The notes beneath the pieces were generated by a model that saw only the letters and a list, made by a program, of their open reading frames with translations, ran no database searches and had not been told where the DNA came from. This document shows, piece by piece, positions 1 through 5,640 of a stretch of 5,640 nt of DNA. Within the stretch, counting starts at the first letter, position 1, and the number at the start of each line of letters is the position of its first letter. The translations under genes were made by a program, and so were the position numbers. Location: NCBI GenBank assembly GCA_030050125.1, contig JASIJN010000090.1, forward strand, positions 1-5,640. The letters are read 5' to 3'. Origin of the DNA: Streptosporangiaceae bacterium (GTDB lineage Bacteria > Actinomycetota > Actinomycetes > Streptosporangiales > Streptosporangiaceae).

Positions 1-1662
1 GGTCACGTAGGTCTGCCGTGAGGCCGAGGTGGAGCCGCCGGAGCCGACCCTGGTGTCGGCCGGGGTGATCAGCACCTGGTCCACGCCGAGCTCGGTCCGG
101 CAGATCTGCTGCTCGACCGTGACCAGGCCCTGGCCCACCTCGGCCGCGGCGGTGTGCACGGTCGCGACCGGCTCGCCCGCGATCACCTCGAGCCTGACCC
201 GCGCGGTCGAGTAGTCGTCAAAGCCCTCGGAGAAGCCCACGTTCTTGTAGGCGACCGCGTACCCGACGCCGCGCACCACGCCCTCGCCGTGCGTGGTGTT
301 GGCCACCCCGCCGGGCAGGCCGCGCAGGTCAGGTTCGCCGTTCCCGTTCCCGCCCCCGCGCGGCCCCGCCGGCAGCGGCATGTCCTGCACGCGGCGCAGC
401 AGCTCCGCCACGGGCGCCGGGCTGTCCACGATCTGGCCGGTCGGGGCCTCGCCGCCCATGCTGATCGCGTTGCGGCAGCGCAGCGCGACCGGGTCCATGC
501 CCAGCGCCGCGGCCAGCTTGTCCATCTGCGCCTCGTAGCCGAACGCGGTCTGCACCGAGCCGAACCCGCGCATCGCGCCGCACGGCGGGTTGTTGGTGTA
601 CACCCCGTAGCAGTCGACGTGCACGTTGGGCACCACGTACGGCCCGATGCCCATGGTCCCGGCGTTGCCGACCACGGCCGGCGTGCTCGAGGTGTAGGCG
701 CCGCCGTCGAGGTAGATCTCCGCCTTGACGTAGACCAGCGTGCCGTCCCGGCGCGCGCCGTGCTCGAACCGCATCTGCGCCGGGTGCCGGTGCACGTGGC
801 CGAAGAACGACTCCTGGCGGTTGTAGGCCATCTTGACCGGCTTGCCGGTGTGCAGCGCCAGCATGCACGCGTGAACGTGCATGGACAGGTCCTCGCGCCC
901 GCCGAACGCGCCGCCCACCCCGGCCAGCACCAGCCGGACCTGCTCCGGCGGCAGGGCCAGCGCGGCGCAGATCTGCCGCTGGTCGACGTGCAGCCACTGG
1001 GTGGCCACGTACAGGTCGACCCCTCCGGCGCCGTCCGGCACCGCCAGCCCGGCCTCCGGGCCCAGGAACGCCTGGTCCTGCATCCCGATCTGGTAGCTGC
1101 CGGTCACCACCACGTCGGCGGCCGGCTCCGGGTCGCCCTTGCGGATCTTGAGGTGGCGGACCAGGTTGCCCCGCTCGTGCAGCCGGGGCGCGACGGGGTC
1201 GAGCGCCTGCCTGGCGTCGGTCACCGGGGTCAGCACCTCGTAGCCGACCGCGATCTTCTTCGCCGCCTGCCGGGCGATCTCCGGGTGGTCGGCCGCGACC
1301 AGCGCGACCGGCTCGCCCTGGTACCGGACCACGCCCTCGGCCAGCACCGGCTGGTCGGCTACCTCCAGGCCGGAGATGTTGCGCCCGGGGACGTCGTCGT
1401 GGGTGAGCACCGCGTACACGCCGCCGGTGGCCAGCGCCTCGCCGATCGCGATCGACCGGATCCTGGCGTAGGGGTGCGGGCTGCGCAGCGTCACCCCCCA
1501 GATCATGTCGTCCATCCACAGGTCGCTGCCGTAGGCGAACCGGCCGGTCACCTTCGGCGTCGCGTCGGGGCGCCGGGCGCTGGCCCCGACGCCGTCGATC
1601 TGGCGATGAGTGTGGCGCTGGTGTAGTTCGGTGTGACCGAGATTCACATTCATCCGTTTCAT
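1..1662 (-). CDS. pucD: Xanthine dehydrogenase, molybdopterin-binding large subunit (PucD type), C-terminus cut by window edge
   Basis: This is the catalytic subunit that hydroxylates hypoxanthine and xanthine to urate at a molybdenum-pterin centre, working with the FAD and 2Fe-2S subunits encoded just upstream. The first 554 residues are visible and the frame stays open to base 1. The family is usually about 750-800 residues, so roughly the last quarter is missing, including the catalytic Glu (bovine E1261 equivalent). An N-terminal RPDATPKVTGRFAYGSDL segment (about 31-48) is typical of the family. GGAFGGRED (250-258) is the molybdopterin loop, with E257 matching bovine E802. AMRGFGSVQ (363-371) supplies R365 and F367, matching bovine R912 and F914. 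EVGQGL near the end of the visible part is another cofactor contact. I chose the ATG at 1662 because it forms an ATGA overlap with the deaminase stop and has AGGA 11 bases upstream; the ATG at 1653 lacks a good site. Residues about 432-441 form a Gly/Asn-rich linker. The PucD assignment rests on motifs and context. Confidence 0.93.
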   Translation of the reverse strand, partial: MKRMNVNLGHTELHQRHTHRQIDGVGASARRPDATPKVTGRFAYGSDLWMDDMIWGVTLRSPHPYARIRSIAIGEALATGGVYAVLTHDDVPGRNISGLEVADQPVLAEGVVRYQGEPVALVAADHPEIARQAAKKIAVGYEVLTPVTDARQALDPVAPRLHERGNLVRHLKIRKGDPEPAADVVVTGSYQIGMQDQAFLGPEAGLAVPDGAGGVDLYVATQWLHVDQRQICAALALPPEQVRLVLAGVGGAFGGREDLSMHVHACMLALHTGKPVKMAYNRQESFFGHVHRHPAQMRFEHGARRDGTLVYVKAEIYLDGGAYTSSTPAVVGNAGTMGIGPYVVPNVHVDCYGVYTNNPPCGAMRGFGSVQTAFGYEAQMDKLAAALGMDPVALRCRNAISMGGEAPTGQIVDSPAPVAELLRRVQDMPLPAGPRGGGNGNGEPDLRGLPGGVANTTHGEGVVRGVGYAVAYKNVGFSEGFDDYSTARVRLEVIAGEPVATVHTAAAEVGQGLVTVEQQICRTELGVDQVLITPADTRVGSGGSTSASRQTYVT

Positions 1663-3035
1663 CCGTGCCGGGGTCCTGCGAGCGAGCCACCAGCGAGGGA
1701 CTCGCTGGCCCGGAGGGCCGCCTGCGCGGTCTGCCCCTCGTCGACGGTCACCACGCGGTCCCGCTCGACCACAACCTGCCCGTTGACCAGCAGCAGCTCC
1801 AGTGGCGGCGGCGGGCCGAGCACCAGCGCCGCGACGGGATCGGCGATCCCCGCGTGGGGCAGCGTGTCGACCCGCCACAGCGCGAGGTCGGCGAGCTTGC
1901 CCGGCTCCAGCGAGCCGATCTCGGATTCCCGGCCCAGCACCCGGGCGCCGCCGAGCGTGCCGAGCTCCACCGCCTGGCGCACCGACATCGCCCCGGCACC
2001 GCCGACCGCCCTGGCCAGCAGCGCCGCCGCGCTGACCTCGCCGCGCAGCGACCTGGATTCGTTGGACGCCGCGCCGTCGACGCCGAGCCCGACCGGCACG
2101 CCCGCGTCCAGCAGCGCGCGGGTCCGGCAGATGCCCGCCCCCAGCCGGGCGTTGGACGTCGGACAGTGAGCGACGCCGGTGCCGGCCGCGGCCAGCCTGG
2201 CGATGGCGCGGTCGTCCAGGTGCACCCCGTGCGCCAGCCAGACGTCCGGGCCCAGCCAGCCGAGCGACTCCAGGTACTCGGCGGGCGTGCAGCCGAAGCG
2301 CTCGGCGCAGTACTCGTCCTCGTCGGAGGTCTCGGCCAGGTGAGTGTGCAGCCGGACGCCGCGCTCGCGAGCGAGCGCGGCGGACTCGGTGAGCAGGTCG
2401 CTGCTGACCGAGAACGGCGAGCACGGCGCGACGCCGATGCGCAGCATCGAGCCCGGCGACGGATCGTGGAACCGGTCGATGGCGGCCTGCGTGGCGGCCA
2501 GGATCGCCGCGGTGTCCTCGACCGCGCTGTCCGGCGGCAGGCCGCCGGAGCTGGCGCCCAGGTCCATGGACCCGCGGGTCGGGTGGAACCGCAGGCCCAC
2601 CGAGGCGGCCGCCTCGACGGTCGCGCCGAGCACGTCGCCGCCGCCGCGCGGAAAAACGTAATGGTGATCCATCGTGGTCGTGCAGCCGCCCCGGGCCAGC
2701 CAGGCCAGGGCGGCGGTCGCGGCGGCGCGCACGGTGGCCTCGTCGATCCGGGCCCAGACCGGGTACAGCTCGGTCAGCCAGCCGAACAGGGGCGAGTCGA
2801 CCGCCCGGCCCCTCGTCGCCCACTGGTAGAGGTGATCGTGGGTGTTGACCAGGCCCGGGGTGACCAGGCAGCCGCTGGCGTCGACCCGGCGGGCGGCGGC
2901 CAGGCGTTCCGGCGCCGGGCCCGGGCCGACCTCGGTGACCTGGTTCCCCTCGACGACGACGTACCCGTGCGGATGCTCCTCCCGCCGCGGGTTCATGGTC
3001 AGGACATGGCAGCCGCTGAGGACCAGGCCGGTCAC
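1659..3035 (-). CDS. Amidohydrolase-family purine deaminase, likely 8-oxoguanine (or guanine) deaminase
   Basis: This is a 458-residue metal-dependent amidohydrolase that removes an exocyclic amino group from a purine. 8-Oxoguanine would give urate; guanine would give xanthine. The fold signatures appear in order: an N-terminal beta-sandwich segment, PGLVNTHDH with the HxH metal ligands H66 and H68, RGSMDLG (154-160), PCSPFSV (204-210), HTHLAE with H232 and catalytic E235 (HxxE), AHGVH with H269, and GVDG with metal ligand D320. The EPGKLADLAL segment (377-386) marks the return to the sandwich domain. The RGSM, PCSPFSV and VDGAASNES motifs match, from memory, proteins annotated as 8-oxoguanine deaminase, a group easily mislabelled as hydroxydechloroatrazine hydrolase (AtzB) or SsnA. 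The GTG start at 3035 overlaps the upstream stop by four bases (GTGA) and has AGGA six bases before it. The same frame is open to about 3374, but that part is antisense-free overlap with the 2Fe-2S gene read in another frame. Family is secure; the exact substrate is inferred. Confidence 0.9.
   Translation of the reverse strand: MTGLVLSGCHVLTMNPRREEHPHGYVVVEGNQVTEVGPGPAPERLAAARRVDASGCLVTPGLVNTHDHLYQWATRGRAVDSPLFGWLTELYPVWARIDEATVRAAATAALAWLARGGCTTTMDHHYVFPRGGGDVLGATVEAAASVGLRFHPTRGSMDLGASSGGLPPDSAVEDTAAILAATQAAIDRFHDPSPGSMLRIGVAPCSPFSVSSDLLTESAALARERGVRLHTHLAETSDEDEYCAERFGCTPAEYLESLGWLGPDVWLAHGVHLDDRAIARLAAAGTGVAHCPTSNARLGAGICRTRALLDAGVPVGLGVDGAASNESRSLRGEVSAAALLARAVGGAGAMSVRQAVELGTLGGARVLGRESEIGSLEPGKLADLALWRVDTLPHAGIADPVAALVLGPPPPLELLLVNGQVVVERDRVVTVDEGQTAQAALRASESLAGGSLAGPRHG
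1690..1708 (-). other. Perfect 8-bp inverted repeat at the end of the deaminase gene, ahead of pucD
   Basis: The plus strand reads ccagcgag, gga, ctcgctgg: a perfect 8-bp stem with a 3-base loop. In the mRNA it lies inside the last codons of the deaminase gene, about 28 bases before the pucD start and 12 bases before its AGGA site. No U-run follows, so it is not a typical terminator. It may be chance in GC-rich DNA or may influence coupling to the next gene. Confidence 0.4.
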
Positions 3036-3505
3036 GCGCGGTCCTGCCACCGGCCGGCGGCGAGCCGCACCGCGTCCAGGATCTTCTCGTAGCCCGTGCA
3101 CCGGCACAGGTTGCCCGCGAGCGCCTCGCGGATCTCGGCGTCGGTCGGCTGACCGCCCCCGCGCAGCAGGTCGTGGGCGGCGATCAGCAGGCCCGGGGTG
3201 CAGAAGCCGCACTGCACGGCGCCCGCGTCGATGAACGCCTGCTGGACCGGGTGCAGGTCGTCGCCGCTGGCCAGGCCCTCGACCGTGACGATATGACGGC
3301 CCTGGGCCTGGCCGGCGCTGACCAGGCAGGCGCACACCGCGACGTCGTCCATGTACACCGTGCAGGAGCCGCATTCGCCCTGTTCACAGGCGTTCTTCGA
3401 GCCGGGCAGGCCCATCCGTTCGCGCAGCACATAGAGCAGGCTCTCGCCCGCCCAGACGTCGTCCGCCTGCCGCGTCTCGCCGTTGACGACCGCTGTGATC
3501 CGCAT
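3032..3505 (-). CDS. pucE: Xanthine dehydrogenase, two-[2Fe-2S] iron-sulfur subunit
   Basis: This 157-residue electron-transfer subunit carries electrons from the molybdenum site to FAD. It has the full two-domain pattern of the family. An N-terminal plant-ferredoxin-like domain has cluster ligands C40, C45, C48 and C60 (motif CEQGECGSC). A C-terminal helical domain has C99, C102, C134 and C136 (motifs QCGFCTPG and CRCTGY), with Q98 next to the pterin-side cluster. All eight ligands are present and the length is normal (about 150-170). The ATG at 3505 lies 4 bases after the FAD-subunit stop. Its AGAGGGA ribosome site (3514-3520) sits inside the end of that upstream gene, eight bases before the start, consistent with coupled translation. 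Its own stop overlaps the GTG of the deaminase gene. The fold alone would also fit carbon monoxide or aldehyde dehydrogenase small subunits; the purine-gene context decides for xanthine dehydrogenase. Confidence 0.95.
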   Translation of the reverse strand: MRITAVVNGETRQADDVWAGESLLYVLRERMGLPGSKNACEQGECGSCTVYMDDVAVCACLVSAGQAQGRHIVTVEGLASGDDLHPVQQAFIDAGAVQCGFCTPGLLIAAHDLLRGGGQPTDAEIREALAGNLCRCTGYEKILDAVRLAAGRWQDRA

Positions 3506-3509
3506 GCGC

Positions 3510-4385
3510 TCAGTCCCTCTCGCCGGCCTGGTACGAGTCCCAGGCCCAGGTCAGGGTACGCCTGGCCATCACGGCGAGGCCATGGAGCCGGTAGGCGGCG
3601 GTGCCCCGGACGTCGTCGATCGGGCTGGCCGCGGCCGCGACCCGGGCGCCGAACTCGCGGACCACCGCGCCGGGCAGGCCGGCTCGCGACTCCCACAGCC
3701 CGCCCTCGTCCAGGGCGCCGACCAGGAACGCCTCGGCCGCGGCCGCCCGCCTCGGAGTAGGCGCGGCCGAGCCGATGCCGGTCCCGACCGCGCGGCGCCC
3801 GGGGTCGAGGGCGACGGCGAACGAGGCCACCGCGATCACCATCGCGTTGCGCGTGCCGATCTTGCTGAACTGCTGCGGCCCGGCCGCGGCCGGGATCAGC
3901 ACGGCCGCGATCAGCTCGTCGGGCTCCAAGGCGTTCCGCTTGACGCCGGTGAAGAAGCCGTCGGCCGGGATCCTGCGGGTGCCCCGGACCGAGGCGACCT
4001 CGATCGTGGCGCCGGACGCGAGCAGCGGCGGATGGCAGTCGCCGGCCGGCGACGCCGCGCCCAGGTTGCCGCCGACCGTGCCGCGGTTGCGGATCTGCGG
4101 CGAGCCGACGGTCCTGGCCGCCAGGGCCAGGCCGGGGAGCGGGCCCGCCAGCTCGGCGATCAGCCTGGTGTAGCTGACCCCCGCGCCGAGCCGTACCCAG
4201 CCGCCCTCGGCGGACCACTCGGCGAGCTCGGCGACCCGGTTGAGGTCGAGCAGTGCGGCCGGACGGCGGGCGTCGAAGTTCAGCTCCACCATGACGTCGG
4301 TGCCGCCCGCGACCGGCAGCGCCTCCGGCCGCTCGGCCTTGACCGCCAGCGCGTCCGCCCAGCTCGTCGGCTGCAGAAAATCCAC
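3510..4385 (-). CDS. pucC: Xanthine dehydrogenase, FAD-binding medium subunit
   Basis: This 291-residue subunit holds FAD and passes electrons from the iron-sulfur clusters to the final acceptor (NAD+ in classical dehydrogenases). It shows the FAD-binding signatures of the family: PVAGGTDVMVEL (24-35), where AGGTD contacts the FAD pyrophosphate, and QIRNRGTVGGNLGAASPAGD (97-116), the second flavin-binding loop. A C-terminal domain (about 170-285) of the CO-dehydrogenase flavoprotein C-terminal type follows. I chose the GTG at 4385 because the protein then begins MDFLQPTSWADAL, the usual start for this family, and GAGGAG stands nine bases upstream. The frame runs open to an ATG at 4535, but the extra 50 residues would be translated across a 16-bp tandem repeat and into the urate oxidase gene and have no family resemblance. 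The 103-base spacer before this gene is by far the longest in the cluster and may tune its expression separately. Confidence 0.92.
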   Translation of the reverse strand: MDFLQPTSWADALAVKAERPEALPVAGGTDVMVELNFDARRPAALLDLNRVAELAEWSAEGGWVRLGAGVSYTRLIAELAGPLPGLALAARTVGSPQIRNRGTVGGNLGAASPAGDCHPPLLASGATIEVASVRGTRRIPADGFFTGVKRNALEPDELIAAVLIPAAAGPQQFSKIGTRNAMVIAVASFAVALDPGRRAVGTGIGSAAPTPRRAAAAEAFLVGALDEGGLWESRAGLPGAVVREFGARVAAAASPIDDVRGTAAYRLHGLAVMARRTLTWAWDSYQAGERD

Positions 4386-4400
4386 TCGCTCCTTCTCCTC
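4386..4400 (-). promoter_or_regulatory. Ribosome binding site that sets the FAD-subunit GTG start
   Basis: On the minus strand a purine run contains GAGGAG (4400-4395), nine bases before the GTG at 4385, and AAGGAG (4394-4389), three bases before it. The first has the better spacing. This double Shine-Dalgarno-like run lies directly after the tandem repeat and supports the internal GTG over the ATG at 4535. Confidence 0.7.
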
Positions 4401-4480
4401 GCTCTCCCGGCTCCCGGCTCTCCCGGCTCCCGGTCCTCCCGGCTCCCGGCTCTCCCGGCTGCCGGTCCTCCCGGCCTGGT
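4401..4480 (-). repeat. 16-bp intergenic tandem repeat, four full copies plus one partial
   Basis: The spacer between urate oxidase and the FAD-subunit gene is built of a 16-bp unit. On the plus strand the copies are gctctcccggctcccg at 4401-4416 and again, identical, at 4417-4432; gtcctcccggctcccg at 4433-4448; gctctcccggctgccg at 4449-4464; and a partial copy starting gtcctcccgg at 4465-4474, which degrades by 4480. The two copies next to the FAD-subunit gene are identical and those further away differ by one to three bases, so recent growth near that gene is plausible. The unit is not a multiple of three, so copy-number change would shift any reading frame through it, which argues that the region is not translated. 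It could be a simple slippage product or a functional leader element. Confidence 0.9.
4406..4456 (-). other. Possible G-quadruplex motif in the mRNA-sense strand upstream of the FAD-subunit gene
   Basis: Read on the minus strand (the mRNA sense), the repeat gives seven GGG tracts separated by loops of 6, 4, 6, 4, 6 and 4 bases (AGAGCC, AGCC, AGGACC, AGCC, AGAGCC, AGCC). This satisfies the common G3-loop(1-7) rule several times over, and an eighth GGG lies at 4472-4470. The last tract ends 21 bases before the GTG start, just upstream of the ribosome binding site. CC dinucleotides in the loops could instead pair with GG to make small CCGG stems, so folding is not certain. The motif match is seen directly; any regulatory effect is inference. 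Confidence 0.45.
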
Positions 4481-4488
4481 CCCGCCCG

Positions 4489-5394
4489 TCAGGCGAACTC
4501 GCTGGCTCCGGACCAAGCCGGGCCCTCCTCGTCACCCGCGTCGTCGCGCTGAACGGCGCACTGGATCAGGCCGTAGGGACGGTCCGCCGCGTGGAACACC
4601 TCGCCGGGGTTCTCGAGGCCGAACGGCGCCAGGTCGGCCAGGAAGTGATGCCGGTTCGGCGCGGACAGCCTGACCTCGGCCACGTCGTCGCGGGCCGTGA
4701 GCACTCCCTGGCCCATCTCCCACAGCGACTGCTGCAAGGCCAGGCTGTGCACGTCGGCGAACCGCTCCAGCAGGATCTGCCTGACCTGCGCGTAAGCCTG
4801 GTCCCAGCCGTCCGCGGGCGGCCAGGCCCGGTAGCGCCAGCGCGCGGTCAGCGAGGTGGCCAGGATCCGGTCGGTGGTCTCGGCCAGCGTGGTGTAGCGA
4901 TCCTTCAGGAAGCCGGAGAACTCGGAGCCGGTGGTCTTCATCACGACCAGGCCGGCCAGGCCGCTGACCACCCAGGCGCGGCCGCCCTCCTCCGCCGTGA
5001 CCGCCGTGGTGCGCACCTCGTCCGACGCCCGGGCGAACGTGTGCGGGTGCGGCCTGCCCGCCACGCTGACCCGCTCCCAGCGGTACTCCTCGACCTCGAT
5101 CCTGGCCGCCCTGACCGGCCCGATGTCGGCCACGAAGTGGCGGGCAAGCTCCAGTGCGTAATCCTCGACCGCCCCGACGCCCTTTTCCTTGGCGTAGGCG
5201 AAGCAGGTGTTTTTCTGGCTGTCGGTCGGGAGCACGTTGGCCTGGTCGCCGCGGGCGTGCGCGGCGACGAAGTCGCCGCGCAGCAGCGTGGAGACGTTCA
5301 GGTCGCGGATCTCGTGCCGCTCGGTGTCCCGGTAGACCCGCACCACGCGGTTCTCCGCCTTGCCGTACTGGTTCGGGCCGAGCACTATCGCCAT
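4489..5394 (-). CDS. pucL: Urate oxidase (factor-independent urate hydroxylase)
   Basis: This cofactor-free enzyme oxidises urate with O2 to 5-hydroxyisourate and hydrogen peroxide, in the cytoplasm, as a homotetramer in known members. The 301 residues match the usual length (about 295-305). They contain the two tandem T-fold domains: YGKAENRVVRVYRD (10-23) with catalytic K12, LPTDSQKNT (55-63) with T57 and D58, TTGSEFSGF (154-162) with substrate-stacking F159, ETTDR (172-176) with substrate-binding R176, Q221 in the second domain, and PNRHHF (246-251) with N247 and H249. All key residues known from the Aspergillus flavus enzyme have counterparts. It is a stand-alone uricase, unlike Bacillus PucL, which is fused to OHCU decarboxylase. 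The ATG at 5394 lies 4 bases after the hydroxyisourate hydrolase stop, with GGGAG (5407-5403) eight bases upstream and inside that gene's end. A released peroxide load implies catalase elsewhere in the genome. Confidence 0.97.
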   Translation of the reverse strand: MAIVLGPNQYGKAENRVVRVYRDTERHEIRDLNVSTLLRGDFVAAHARGDQANVLPTDSQKNTCFAYAKEKGVGAVEDYALELARHFVADIGPVRAARIEVEEYRWERVSVAGRPHPHTFARASDEVRTTAVTAEEGGRAWVVSGLAGLVVMKTTGSEFSGFLKDRYTTLAETTDRILATSLTARWRYRAWPPADGWDQAYAQVRQILLERFADVHSLALQQSLWEMGQGVLTARDDVAEVRLSAPNRHHFLADLAPFGLENPGEVFHAADRPYGLIQCAVQRDDAGDEEGPAWSGASEFA

Positions 5395-5398
5395 GATG

Positions 5399-5640
5399 TT
5401 AGCTCCCGCGGTAGGTGGAGTAGCCGAACGGGCTGAGCAGCAGCGGAACGTGGTAATGGGGGGCCTGGCCGTCGATGACGAAGGTGACCGACACCTCGGG
5501 GAAGAACGCCGGGCCTGGCGGGCCGGGCGAGACCGGTCCGGCGGGAGACGGGGCGTAAAGTCCGGCGAAATACTCGCCGGTGCCGAACGTGAGCCGGTAG
5601 GTCCCGGCCGGCAGCCGGCCCGGGCCGAGGACGCGGACGC
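5399..5640 (-). CDS. uraH: 5-Hydroxyisourate hydrolase (transthyretin-related), N-terminus cut by window edge
   Basis: This enzyme hydrolyses 5-hydroxyisourate, the unstable product of urate oxidase, to OHCU. Only the last 79 residues are visible, so roughly 35-40 N-terminal residues, including the first catalytic His and the Arg of the active site, lie outside the window. The visible part is diagnostic: [11 protein letters not shown], then FFPEVSVTF, then [19 protein letters not shown] with the family's C-terminal YRGS tetrapeptide and the active-site His of HVPLLL. Between EYFAG and FFPE there is a Pro/Gly-rich stretch ([17 protein letters not shown]) longer than in the Bacillus and Escherichia enzymes as I recall them. 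The stop is TAA at 5401-5399. It is followed after four bases by the urate oxidase start, so consecutive pathway steps are coupled. This is the first gene in the visible part of the operon; the promoter is not in the window. Confidence 0.96.
   Translation of the reverse strand, partial: VRVLGPGRLPAGTYRLTFGTGEYFAGLYAPSPAGPVSPGPPGPAFFPEVSVTFVIDGQAPHYHVPLLLSPFGYSTYRGS

Noticed and set aside
154..1626. Long plus-strand open frame (490 codons) opposite the xanthine dehydrogenase large subunit.
   Set aside because: It is antisense to a clear gene and its translation is low-complexity Arg/Val/Ala/His-rich with no domain. Such frames are expected in DNA with this GC content.
329..1690. Minus-strand open frame of 453 codons overlapping the large subunit.
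   Set aside because: It is an out-of-frame reading of the large-subunit gene; its product is an Arg/Gly/Ala-rich string, while the correct frame has the molybdopterin motifs.
1665..3092. Long plus-strand open frame (475 codons) opposite the deaminase.
   Set aside because: Antisense shadow of a gene with a full set of catalytic motifs; the predicted protein is Arg/Gly/Ala-rich without recognisable motifs.
4401..4480. The tandem repeat as a CRISPR array or iteron origin.
   Set aside because: Units are directly adjacent with no unique spacers, too short for CRISPR, and there are no replication or cas genes nearby.
4386..4488. Transcription terminator or independent promoter in the urate oxidase to FAD-subunit spacer.
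   Set aside because: The spacer is almost all purine on one strand, with no long stem plus U-run and no recognisable -35/-10 pair, so neither can be supported.
4386..4535. Upstream ATG at 4535 as the true start of the FAD subunit, adding 50 residues.
   Set aside because: The extension is coded by the 16-bp repeat and by the end of the urate oxidase gene, has no family resemblance, and a GTG with a strong ribosome site gives the expected N-terminus.
3483..5436. Overlapping plus-strand open frames (3483-4673 and 4240-5436) running through the FAD subunit, spacer and urate oxidase.
   Set aside because: They cross several real genes on the other strand, include the tandem repeat, and show no domain.

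Overview
The window is very GC-rich (around 70% by eye). All six genes lie on the minus strand, are tightly packed, and use GTG as well as ATG starts with GGAG/AGGA-type ribosome binding sites. This suggests a high-GC actinobacterium. The species cannot be named from the sequence. Every gene belongs to aerobic purine catabolism, so the window is one metabolic operon and not an accessory or mobile region.

In transcription order (from base 5640 down to 1) the layout is: the C-terminal part of 5-hydroxyisourate hydrolase (5640-5399, cut by the window edge); urate oxidase (5394-4489); a 103-base spacer filled by a 16-bp tandem repeat (repeat at 4480-4401); the FAD subunit of xanthine dehydrogenase (4385-3510); its two-[2Fe-2S] subunit (3505-3032); a zinc-type purine deaminase of the 8-oxoguanine/guanine deaminase group (3035-1659); and the large molybdopterin subunit of xanthine dehydrogenase (1662-1, C-terminus cut by the window edge). 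Apart from the repeat spacer, genes are separated by 4 bases or overlap by 4 bases (GTGA at 3035-3032, ATGA at 1662-1659). This points to one translationally coupled transcript whose promoter lies upstream, beyond base 5640.

The enzymes form a pathway. The deaminase supplies xanthine (from guanine) or urate directly (from 8-oxoguanine). The three-subunit xanthine dehydrogenase oxidises hypoxanthine and xanthine to urate. Urate oxidase makes 5-hydroxyisourate, and the hydrolase turns this into OHCU on the way to allantoin. OHCU decarboxylase, the molybdenum-cofactor insertion factor and the regulator are not in the window and probably lie on either side.

I found no wholly new system, mobile element, RNA gene or CRISPR array. 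The most unusual element is the tandem repeat ahead of the FAD-subunit gene. Its mRNA-sense strand carries seven evenly spaced GGG tracts that fit a G-quadruplex motif, ending just upstream of the ribosome binding site. Other points worth a second look are the deaminase nested between the xanthine dehydrogenase subunit genes, the absence of the usual substrate-binding arginine in the molybdenum subunit, and a Pro/Gly-rich loop insertion in the hydroxyisourate hydrolase.
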